A stretch of 64,000 bases of DNA from contig VZRG01000358.1 in NCBI GenBank assembly GCA_013397435.1, positions 455,268 through 519,267 on the forward strand. Direction: 5' to 3'. The position numbers were made by a program, and so were the translations under genes. The notes below the pieces were generated by a model. That model was not told the DNA's origin. It saw only the letters and a list, made by a program, of their open reading frames with translations, and searched no databases. How positions within the stretch are numbered: the first letter of the stretch is position 1; each line of letters starts with the position of its first letter. This DNA is from Erythrocercus mccallii (lineage: Eukaryota > Chordata > Aves > Passeriformes > Dicruridae). Shown in pieces: positions 26,614 to 36,579 of the stretch.

Positions 26614-26832
26614 AAGTTTATGTTGGATGTTGGAAACCCAGAAGGTGGTTGGGCACTGGAAAAGGCTCCCCAGGGCAGTGGTCCCAGCAACAGCCTGGCA
26701 GAGTTCAAGAAACATTTGGACAATGCCCTCAGATGCATGGTGTGACTCTTGGGGTGTCCTGTGCAGGCTCAGGAGTTGGACTCAATGGGTCCTTCCAATT
26801 TAGGATTGATTTTATGATCCTAGGATTCTATC
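26614..26832 (+). mobile_element. CR1 LINE 3' fragment
   Basis: The plus strand shows the forward CR1 3' end: GGCACTGGAAAAGGCTCCCC and AGGGCAGTGGTCCCAGCAAC, then AGAGTTCAAGAAACATTTGG, GGAGTTGGACTCAATGGGTC and the tail TTTATGATCCTAGGATTCTA. Before these lies the degraded end of the reverse transcriptase reading frame. The copy is 5'-truncated and diverged. Its open frames on either strand are not genes. Confidence 0.9.
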
Positions 26833-27554
26833 AAGGGACACATTTTTCAGGCAATCTCTATAGTTTCTAGAAAGAAAAAAAAATGAAACTAGGATGTAGA
26901 GAGCTCTGTTCTTTTTAAATCTGGAACTTGCCTTGTTATAATTCTGCCTTGAATGATACATTGAAATATGTACCTTGTGTCACACTGTTCATCAACATGT
27001 CACATTGTATCATGTCACCTTATGCGGCTCAATATGACAGATGCATCTCTAAAGCAATGCGTCATGTCCCTTGGTATAAGGAAATGTGAAAATAAATATA
27101 TTATTCTTTTGTTTACAGTACACTACTTCCAGAAAAAGAAAAAAAAAAAAAAAGAAAAAAAAGGAAAAAACCTCCATCCACCATAAAACAAACATCAAAC
27201 AAACAACTTCTATTTAATTTTGCAGTATTTTATGTAAATGAAAGGGTGGTGTCTTTATCATTCATCTTAAAAAGAAAAAAAAAAGTACAAATTAATACAT
27301 GCCCAGAATGCATAATTTCAATTTGTTATTCCATTGATTTAAAGGATAGAAAGAACATGACTGTAAGCATTTGCTTATACTCTATAAATAGCTAGGAAAA
27401 TTATGGACTAGGGAAAAATTACTTACAGACTGAACATGTATTAAATTCATGTTTTCCTGACAACAAATAAATGTATTTCATTATTTAAAACACACATATT
27501 AATTAACATTAGGAATTGCTTCATTTTTTTTCCTAGTTTCTTTGAAATAAATTG
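26833..27554. other. AT-rich DNA with an A/G-rich run
   Basis: No gene found. An A-rich run with scattered G (AGAAAAAGAAAAAAAA...) spans about 27132-27170, and a shorter one lies near 27270-27285. The lysine-rich end of the plus-strand frame at 26968-27186 comes from this run. Confidence 0.6.
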
Positions 27555-28504
27555 GTTTGTGTGGCTGAGTTTTGGTAATAAGAGGTTTTTAGGGGTGGCT
27601 TTTGGGAGAATGTGCTAGGAGATGCCCCTGTGTCTAACAGAGACAGTGCCAGCCAACTCCAACCTGGATTTCCCATGGCCAAGGTTGAATCCATCAATGG
27701 GGGTGGTAGCAGCCAGAGAGAAGAGTAAGAATATGTGACAAAAACAGCTGTGCAGACATGGAGGTCAAGGAAGAAGTGAGGGGAAGTTGTTCCAGGGGCC
27801 AGAGCAGAGATTCCCTTGCAGCCCCTTCTGCAGACCATGGTGAGGCAGCTGTGCCCCTGCAGCCCAAGGAGTCCCATGATGAAGCAGACATTCCCCTGCA
27901 GCTTGTGGAAACCCCAACGCCAAAGCAGGTGGATGTGCACGAAGGAGGCTGTGACCCTGCGGGAAGCTCATGCTGGAGCAGGTTCCTGGAAGGACTTATG
28001 GATCCATGGAAAAAGGAGCTCATACTGGACCAGATTTACTGCCAGGACTTGTCACCCTGTGGGGGATCCACAGTGGAGGAGTTTTTTCCTGAAGAACTGC
28101 ACACCAAGGGAGGGACCCCTGCTGGACCAGGGCAAGAGTGTAAGGAGTTCTCTGTCTGAGGAGAAAGCAGAAGCAGAGACAATGTGTGATGCATGGTCCA
28201 CAACCCCCATTCCCCATCCCCCTTCCACACTGGTGGAGAGGAGATAGAGAACTGGGCAATAAAGTTGAGCCCAGGGAGAAGGGAGGGGTGGGGAAAAGTG
28301 TTTTTAAGATTTAGGGTTTATTTCTTATTATAGTATTCTTGGCTAGAAATTAAATTTATTTCCTTAAGTTGGCTATTTTCTCCGTGATGGTAGTTGCTCA
28401 ATGATCTTTCCCTGACCTTATTTCAACTCTAAACTTTTCATTATATTTTGCCTCCCTTGTGCAACTGTGGAGGAGAACAATAGAGTGGATGAACCCAAAC
28501 CACA
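27555..28504 (+). mobile_element. GC-rich avian ERV-type LTR element (probable)
   Basis: By recognition this matches a common avian LTR-type repeat. It starts in a TTTTGGGAGAATGTG / GATGCCCCTGTGTCTAACAG block. The middle is a set of degenerate, roughly 40-base units built on CTGGAGCAGG, GGACTTGTCACCC and CCATGG words (about 27880-28135). It then passes GTAAGGAGTTCTCTGTCTGAGG, an AATAAA at 28258-28263, GGGAGAAGGGAGGGGTGGGG, and a T-rich downstream part ending AACCCAAACCACA (about 28504). It looks internally deleted near its end. Several overlapping open frames up to 143 codons occur on both strands, as expected from a GC-rich tandemly built sequence without stops. Boundaries and family (ERVL versus ERVK type) are uncertain. 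Confidence 0.65.
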
Positions 28505-29114
28505 GATTTTATAAAATAATTCTCCATTATATTGTATTGCTTCAGTTTGCAAGACACTGAATTCACTGGTATGTTCTATTTGCTGTTAATTAGGGCTGTG
28601 TTGAAATATGTTATGGAACTCCGCTGGTTGGCTGAGGAGGCCAAATACTGGGGACTAAGTTACTTAGTCCATTAATATTGTATTTCTAGTGAGTTAAATT
28701 CACTCTTTTACGGAGTAGAAATGTGAAGAGAAAGAAAGCCTGTCACTTTATGGTTTTCTAATTGTCTGTTCATCCCCCTTGATGGCTGCATCTAACATCT
28801 CAGGTTAAAGTAGATGGCAATGATGCATCATCCACTGGTTACTACTCTTTTTCCTGACACCAGGCTACCTTTCTGTTTCTCAATAATACACCTTCACATG
28901 ACAGACACAGTAGTTTTAAACACTCCTTATGTTTTAAAATACAAAAGGCATTACTCATCCCTCAACCCTGAGACTTATTTTAGTGAAGGTTTTAAATATG
29001 TGAGAAGAAAGGACTGGCAGAGCTGAAAACCAAACTCCTATGTTCATAGAAGAACATGTACCCAAACGTGCATAAATTAATTTGATACCTCTAATCTAGC
29101 CCTGTCTGTTTGCC
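28505..29114. other. Unique AT-rich DNA
   Basis: Nothing recognisable between the LTR-like element and the next CR1 fragment. Confidence 0.55.
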
Positions 29115-29200
29115 TATAGAATAGTTTAGGTTGGAAAAGACCTCTAAGACCATCAAGTCCAACCACTAACCCAGCACTGCCAACTCCACACCTCCACATT
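29115..29200 (-). mobile_element. CR1 LINE 3'-end fragment
   Basis: ATAGAATAGTTTAGGTTGGA, AAAGACCTCTAAGACCATCA, AGTCCAACCACTAACCCAGC and ACTGCCAACTCCACACC form the reverse-complemented end of a CR1 subfamily recognised by its CCATCAAGTCCAACC...ACCCAGCACTGCCAA block. Only about 85 bases remain. The wording differs from the copies at 19.6 and 49.7 kb, so it belongs to a different subfamily from those. Confidence 0.88.
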
Positions 29201-31017
29201 TTTTGAAAACTTCTGAAGAGCTTTTATCAGATTTTTGAGGGCTTAGAGACTATGGTCTTACCAAGTACCACAACTTTATATCTGCCCCAAGATTCTGGGT
29301 ACTTGTGCTAAGTGAGAGAAACAATTTGCTCTTAGATGGTAACATCATCTGCATGGAGTGAGTCAAAAAAATACCTGATCTGAACTCAGTCTCAAAATAC
29401 TGAGATAAAAGACCTCATAATCCAGCTTCTGAGATGAATGTAGATCAAGTCACCAAACATCCATGTCTATACTGCATCCTCAGTATATGTATTTGTAGGC
29501 ATCTGAGTAAACAAAGGAAACACTACAACAACATACAGTTCTGACTTGGGGAGCTTTCCAAGCAAACACACACCCTGAAAGATTTCCCATTCATCTTTAT
29601 CTCTACATTTCCAAGCTCTAATCTAGATAATTTAAACAGGTTTGGAAGATGTGGGTAAATATAAAAACAAATGACATTGGGATTGTAGTATGTTATGTAG
29701 TGTAATTATGCACCTTAAAGAAGATTTAAAAATGATAATATTGAATAACGAAGTAAAAAGCACCAGTGATGAAAGCTCCCATTTTCTCCAGTAAAATACC
29801 AATCAAATTTTAGCAAGACAGGGACACTTTTTGGTTTCCCTTTTATTGTTACATCCATCAAGAATATACCAGATCTTTCCACTGTTTGCAAATGTTCATG
29901 TTGTCACTCTCAACTTCACATATTTCAATGCAAAACAAAGATTGATTTACTTCTGATGTAAAAAATTGGACAATTCTTTTTAGCAACAACAAAAAGGCAT
30001 TATTTTTCTTGATAATTCTCATGCTATTCAGCTGATTTTTCTTTTAAATTAGGGCCTGATGCACTGTGGTCCTTCTATTTCTCCCTCTGCTTCATGTTGT
30101 TCTTATGGAGAATAGGTAGAAGAAAAATGTTTTTCACATGATATTGTCAGACAGTTTTAATGAACATACTTTAGAAAAGTGAGAGGAAGAAGAGATTTGA
30201 ACGCTTACTTATTTGGAACTCAGTTCTACAAGACTACTATTGCTTTCTATTCTTGTTTGTTCTTTCTGCAATATGAATAATGACATGCCAATTGTGTATT
30301 ATTATATATAGTTATTTATGGAACCAGATATTGCCTCTACGCTTAATTATGCTTTTGCCTGTGAGGTAAGAATTCTATTGCCACTGAGGTGTTTAATTGA
30401 ATCTATTTTTGGTTGGGGTTTTTTTTCTAATTAATATTTGTATTGACAGCTGATTTGCTCACCCCTCTGTGTTATTCTCCCTACTTCTTTATATGACAAA
30501 TCTTCTGGTAACCAGATATAACTAACATAAAAATCTTATAAAATATTATATATCTATAAGTATGTTTAAAAACTATAAAAATAATTCATGTGTCTACATG
30601 ACATCTATATCTTTAATAGATATTTATATATTTATATGATATATTTTAAATATTACCTTATAAAATTTAAATGTTTATAATCCTTATTACCGATAATTAT
30701 TTATTTTTATTCCAGGAAAAGGTTTTTTTGCCTGTTTTCCTAACTAGATCTACTAACTGTAACCAAATATTAAGTCCATATTCAGGTGTGTATGTGCTAG
30801 TATATACAGGACAATATTTCAACAGAAATTTCTGGAATTACTGGTCAGTGTCAAATGATTCTGAGACATAGACATCCCACAAGATTCCACAATTTTTGTG
30901 AAAATAGCTATCTGCCAGGGGTTTTGCCATGGAAAAGTTGTTAACTACTCTTTGTTTGACTTAGGAGAAGCTAGATGGGAAAGGAAGACTTTGGAAGCCA
31001 TAGAAAGTATCATGGAA
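29201..31017. other. Unique, very AT-rich DNA
   Basis: No gene found. The stretch 30520-30670 is almost pure A/T (TATATATCTATAAG, ATTTATATATTTATATG) and could behave as an easily unwound or matrix-attachment-like region, though composition alone does not show this. Confidence 0.5.
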
Positions 31018-31215
31018 CAAGTTTTTTGTCTTTGCTTCTGTGGGTTTTTTTTTGTTGTTGTTTTTGGTTGGTTTGTTGGTTGGGTTTTTGGTAGCTTTTG
31101 GGATTTTAGTTGGTTGATTGGTTTTTTGGGGGAGGGGGTTGGTGGGTTTTGGTTTTTTTCAGGGTTTTTTGTGTGGTTGGCTTTGGAGAATTGGAGACCT
31201 TTGGAGGTTTTTTTT
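31018..31215. repeat. T/G-rich low-complexity tract with G-clusters
   Basis: The plus strand is nearly devoid of A and C for about 180 bases: TTTTTTTTTTGTTGTTG, then GGTTGGTTTGTTGGTTGGG (31066-31084), then TTTTTTGGGGGAGGGGGTTG followed by GTGGGTTTTGG. It generates Phe/Gly/Trp-rich frames that are artefacts. The G clusters could allow two-layer G-quadruplex folding. Confidence 0.85.
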
Positions 31216-33697
31216 GCCCCTTATTTTTAGGAAAGAAGAAATTGGTGCGGTAGAGAGTACAGAATACCTTCATTCCTATGGTCATAAATATGCACTAACA
31301 ATATCAATGAAACATGAAAGGATACTAATGCATTAGGGAGAAGGGATTTCTATACTAGTGTTCCTACTAAAGAAATTGAATGTGTACTTTTAAACATTAT
31401 TTATCTACTTTGATTTGTAGAGTCTAAATAAAAGTTGTTTTTTCAATGCCCTGGATGAGTGTACTGGCCCCTTCAAATTCCCTCCATTCCATTCCCTTAA
31501 AGCATTACCAGACTTCGAAAAAAAATTATGTATGTCAACATAAGGATATAAAATTGAATCACCCCTTTAAGTCTCCAGGGTATGGAAGCACATTTGCTTG
31601 TCTTTAGAAGTTTCCCATAGGGAAATTTCTGTGTTGTTTGTGAAGTTATCTCTGACAGCCAGAGATACAGTAAGTATCTCTGGATACCTTACTTGTGTCC
31701 ATAAGGTAAGGTATGTATTATCTAAACTTAGGGAGGCAGAAGAGATACATCTCAGGAAGCTGATGATGGATTGGAAGCCAGTGTGATTTCGTGGGGAAAG
31801 AAAAAAATCAGAAAAAAGCTTACCAAAGCAAAAAAGGTGACACAAGGGTTCCATGTTCTAGAAGTTTTCACATAAAGAAAAGAGAATTTCTCAGACTTCC
31901 TGCTGTGGAAAAACTCATGAAGTTCTGAAGAAGGACCTGCAGGATTCTCTGTGATAGCTAATGAAATCAGAATTAACTCACTAGACCTGCATTTTTAAAT
32001 TCCACCTATATTTAATTATACATGCAATTCAAAATGCTAAAACCAAAATGAATTAAAAAAAAACCAACAGAGACATTCTAGGAGGTACTCATGTAAGCTG
32101 TTTTATATTTGAAGGAATGTATTTTAATTAAGATGTTGGTTTAATTAAAAGAACAGCACATTCCACTTCATCAAGATGTTTTCTGGTGGCATGAGATCTT
32201 GCATATGCCCATAAGGCCTGTAGAGTATGTGGTCCTCTCCTGCTAGGAACCTTATCTGCTTTTCAGAAAGATAAAGTGGTTCTTTGCACATAACTGAATT
32301 ACCTTCCTAGGGTGCTCCTTTTTACCTTCTGTCACAGCCTCTTTGCCTGGAAAAAGAACCTGAAATATTTTTAACTTTCAGTGAATTTTGAAAATTGATC
32401 TTAGTGGATTATGTGCAAAAGGAGAGACATGCCCCCTTTGAAGGTCACAGAAAGGATATCTGAATGTTTAGCTTTGTCATAATTAAATGAATTTGCTCCA
32501 TCTATGGAGGAGTAAAAAAAAAACCCAACCAAACAAAAACACTCTTCTGTTAAAATGACAGTCCATATTAACATGACTTTATATCCTCTACCACAGGAAA
32601 AAACTTCTGTTAATGCACAGTGCATCTTAGCTCTCTGGTGAGGTTCCCTGGACTTCTGCCTGATTTCAATGAAAAATATTAAGTCTTTAAGGTGAATAAT
32701 CCTTTAGCAGTTTTCTCAAGGCAAGTGTGACAGAGTTTCCATCATCCAGTCATCATCTGTCCAACAATTTCAAGTCTGTTCTTACATCTTGAACACCATT
32801 ATATTAGGCATTATGAGAATATATTGAGACAACAAAAAGGGATTTCTTGTTTCAAGTAACTGCCAACCAGAGTGCAGAACAAGAGAAAGTAGATGCATTC
32901 AGCTAAATGAGGGAGTTACAAGGAAAGAGGAGGTATGATAGAAGCAATCAAGTTAGTGTGACATCATTCAGGCAGCAGAAGGAAGAAGATGTTGTTGTTT
33001 GGCAGGTATGCAATAAAAGATTCTCTCAAGCATGGAGGACATGGCAGAAGAAATTATGGATCATAATGTTTAAAAATGAACCAAAAATTTAAATTTCAGT
33101 GATAAAACTTTAAATCAAACTTTGAATCAAGGGCTGGTGTTTCAGCCAACAAGGAAGAGGTCAAGAATGTTGTGGAAAGTAAAGATAGGCATCATGTTTG
33201 ATGAAAATTAATAGACAGATCCAGTGAAAGCAAAGAAATATTTTAAAAAGTGATTTTGCAGCATTCTGAAGTAGCAGATGTTGGATGGTGTTGCTTTTGA
33301 TATAGTAGATGTTGAAGTAAATGAGATGTGAGAAGAAACATGAACAAATGGTTTAGCTTTATGGATCTAGAGAAATTATTTTATTTTACAAATGGATAAA
33401 GAATTGTAATTCTCATCACAGTTAAACAGAATATAAATAGGAAGACTCATAGTGCTACTCGAGTTGAATTTAAGCTGAGGTTGTAGCAGAAAAATGGCTT
33501 TTTCCATCATGATCAAGAAATGGTGTAATGAAGAACACTTTGAAGAACAAAAAGAAGGACATTTATCATTAAGCAAGTTGAATTTGAGCTACTAAATAAA
33601 TATGGTCAAGGAACTGTCAAACAAATTAAAAATTTACACAGCTGATGATTCTATATTGTATATTCTATACTGTTTTTTCTGTCTTCAAGTGTATATT
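31216..33697. other. Unique AT-rich DNA
   Basis: No gene found. Two perfect hairpins abut at 31659-31714 (own entry). A short A/C-rich patch lies at about 32513-32540. The plus-strand frame at 32907-33092 is rich in basic residues but has no recognisable domain. Confidence 0.5.
31659..31714. repeat. Two abutting perfect inverted repeats
   Basis: CCAGAGATA (31659-31667) pairs with TATCTCTGG (31675-31683) across a 7-base loop. Directly after it, ATACCTTAC (31684-31692) pairs with GTAAGGTAT (31706-31714) across 13 bases. No base separates the two stems. Confidence 0.85.
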
Positions 33698-34180
33698 ATC
33701 ATAGAACCTTTTAGTTAGAAAAGAACCTTAAAGACCTTTAAATAGCCAAGTTCACCACTAAATCATATCCTTAAGTTCCAGATCTATATATCTTTTAAAT
33801 ACCTCCAAGGATGGTGATTCCACCATTTCCCTGGTCAACTTCGTCCAGTGCTTCACAACCCTCATATCCAGTCTAAACCTTTCCTTGCACAACTTGTGGC
33901 CATTTCCTCTTGTCCTATCATTTTTTTCTTTGGGAGAAGAGACTGTTCCTCACCTTGCCACAATCTTCCTTCATGTAGCTGTAGAGTGTGATTAGGTCAA
34001 CTTGAGCCTCCTTATCTCCAGGCTGAACAACCTCAACTCCCTCAGCCACTCACAGGGTCTTTACCAGCTTTGTTTCTCTTTGGACACCCTTCAGTGCCTC
34101 AATGTCTTTTCTGTAATGAGGGGCCCAGAACTGGACATTCTTCAATCTGTTTTGATAGTGGGTTATTCTGTTGCATAGAC
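33698..34180 (-). mobile_element. CR1 LINE 3' fragment
   Basis: It starts ATCATAGAACCTTTTAGTTA and proceeds through AGAACCTTAAAGACC, ACCACTAAATCATATCC, TTTAAATACCTCCAAGGATG, GGCCATTTCCTCTTGTCC, GGGAGAAGAGACTGTTCC and CCAGGCTGAACAACC, and ends near CAGAACTGGACATTCTTC. This is the reverse complement of the CR1 3' untranslated region plus the end of ORF2, in order and about 480 bases long. It appears to be the same subfamily as the short piece at 29.1 kb and the larger plus-strand copy at 40.7 kb. It is 5'-truncated and diverged. Confidence 0.92.
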
Positions 34181-34261
34181 ACACTTTTTCCTTACTTTTT
34201 ATACACTGTTTGTGGTTTAGTCAAATCATTTAAAATATCTTCTCCAGAGTGGTTTTCTTTC

Positions 34262-34392
34262 AGGAGGAAAAAAACCCAAAAAACAACAACAAAAAAACCA
34301 AACAAAAACAAAAAAAAAACAAACAAAACAAAACAAAATAAAACCAAACCAAAACAAACCCCCCCCCCCCCAAAAAACAAAACCAAAAAACA
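34262..34392. repeat. A/C-rich low-complexity tract with C13 run
   Basis: CAAA, CAAAA and CCAAA units fill the plus strand, with 13 consecutive Cs at 34359-34371 and then AAAAAACAAAACC. It lies less than 100 bases past the CR1 fragment. Lysine/threonine/proline-rich (plus) and Phe/Gly/Val-rich (minus) frames across it are artefacts. Confidence 0.85.
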
Positions 34393-35247
34393 GCACCATG
34401 AAACTGCAGTAATGTAGGAAAAATAGAAAATAGATGGAGTTTGCTTAGCCAGCTCTTTAATCTTTGGAAAGAATGCACATGAGAGAAGATGCAGGAAATA
34501 CATAAAGAATGGTGAAAGACAGATAAATCCTCTGATGTGACTAGCTTTGTCCTTATAACTACATTTTAGATGAGAAAAACAATGCAGTCTACACATTTTA
34601 GAGAAAATCACCAACAGCACATCAACAGATAAAAAGAAAATAAAAGCCTGTTATTGCACTATGTATCTTTTCAGTCAGAAAAAAATTGTATAGAAGTGTG
34701 CAACATAGTTTCTACAGCTCCTTGTTATAATAAGAAATGCCAGCTAATAGTGGTCATGATCAAATATAGTTTCTGTTTAACAAGCAGTAAAAGATAATAT
34801 AGTTTATGATGAGGCAACACTTGCCCATTATATCATAATCATCAGTAAATAAGTCAATAAACTATTTAATGGATGAAAACCATATTGCTTTGAAAAGTAC
34901 TGCGATATGACTACCAGCAAATAGTTTTTGATTTTTATTTATAAGTTTCTTTCACATTAGTTGGTAAAAGATGCCTCAGAATCAATTGTGACTTAGGTGC
35001 GCATGCAGTGCAGTGATGGGACAAGCCACTGAGTATCCTTGTAAAATTGCACTTTTCATCAAACAATGGAAATTGTTTTCTTCTCAGTGTTCTAAGTATC
35101 CCACTATTTGGTTCAAATCTCCTTGTGATGCTCACAGATAAATAAAAGCATTTCTAGGGATTGCAAAACAGTAGGGTTCTTTCAATCATGACATTTTTTC
35201 ATGCTGAAGAGTATCAAAGCTTTGTCTAGAATATTGTTTCATACTGA

Positions 35248-35270
35248 TGATTCTATGACCTATGATTCTA
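35248..35270 (+). mobile_element. Possible CR1 3'-tail remnant
   Basis: GATTCTATGACC followed by TATGATTCTA resembles the repeated octamer-like tail that ends CR1 elements. No CR1 body can be seen upstream, so this may be a very short insertion or chance. Confidence 0.3.
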
Positions 35271-36550
35271 TTGTGTTTGTGAAATGAGACAACTTGTGAC
35301 CTGTTAAGAAAAGCTCAGCTATTTGATACCCTTAATGTTCTTCTTTTGATCACTTATGTGACACAATTCTTTCCTAGTCCATGTCTGAATGATTCCAAAA
35401 GTTCCCAAGAACTTTCAAGATAGCTGTATGAACACTGCTGATGTGAGTTCTTGTATACACATAGATTCATGGGAATCTTTTGAAAGAATATCTTATGAAG
35501 CTTCAGATACGACATTATATTCTAGGACATAATTTTAAAAAAATTGTTTTATCTTTTGTTACAATGCAGAATTACGTTTGTGTGTATATGTTTGTCCTAC
35601 TCAGTTAGTACAAATATCCACACTTGTTCTTATGTGTCTTAAGAATATTTGTTGTGGCCAATTATGTGAAAGAAATTCAGAACTAAATTAAATCTCCAAT
35701 GTATGGTTCCACTTTTAATGTATTTTACTGGAACCAAAATTTAAAAGTAACTCAGGGGTTAAGCTCAACTAAAATCATAGAGTTGTTGAATAAATAATTC
35801 TGCAAGGCTGTAAAATGTTGATCTCAGAAAGTTTTCATATATATTTTGGTTGTTCTTTTGGCTTTCCCTGATATATTTACAAACTAAGTCACTGAGCATG
35901 ACACAACTTTAATGCACTGAAAGTTATATCTTCATGGAAAGTTTATCAATGTGGAGATACAGGCTCCTTCCATCCAATTATTATATAGGAGTTTTACAAT
36001 AGATATTAATCATCTTCATTTCTCCTTGGAGAAAAATACATTTACTTTCCATTAGCTAGTTTACTGGCCTTAGTGATACAAGTCAGTTATCTTCCCTTTA
36101 AGTTATTTTAGTTTCTGAATGTTAGATTTTACACCTTGAGTATTTTTATTTTAACATTTTAAATGTCTTTCTATACCCTACATTTTATCAAAATAAGAAG
36201 ACCCAGTACTTAAAATTCCATGAGGCAAACCACTTCTAATACATCTTAAACCTGAAATCTAAAATGCAGTTAGGTACATGCTAGATAATCATACAAAAGT
36301 TCTGATGCTCATTTTCTCTGGCCTTTGAAACAGCTAAGTTTAAAAACCTTTAAAAACAGCTCTGCACTGGACACCTAAGGAAACCTAAGAAAAACTAATC
36401 TCCCGTTCATTTTTTCTCTCTTTTTTCTTTTTCTCTGTATAAGAATAGATCTCAATATTGCAGCATCTTCTAAATAAGAGGGCAATGCTGTGCTGTTTCT
36501 GAGGAAGTCATTGCACCAGTTTTGAAGTTGAGCCTAATATTTCAGCCTGC

Positions 36551-36579
36551 AATTTTTGATTCTTCATTAATCAAAAATT
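36551..36579. repeat. Perfect inverted repeat (11-bp stem)
   Basis: AATTTTTGATT (36551-36561), loop CTTCATT, AATCAAAAATT (36569-36579). AT-rich, so the chance expectation is not negligible. Confidence 0.85.

Noticed and set aside
27533..28259. Overlapping open frames of 64-143 codons on both strands
   Set aside because: All fall within the GC-rich LTR-like repeat with tandem units. No frame is favoured.
30898..31336. Gly/Phe/Trp-rich frames that look like membrane proteins
   Set aside because: They come from the T/G-rich tract; TTT, GGT and TGG codons give hydrophobic residues automatically.
34070..34620. Plus-strand 115-codon and minus-strand 142-codon frames
   Set aside because: They consist of CR1 sequence, the A/C-rich tract and flanking DNA. 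Low-complexity residues dominate.
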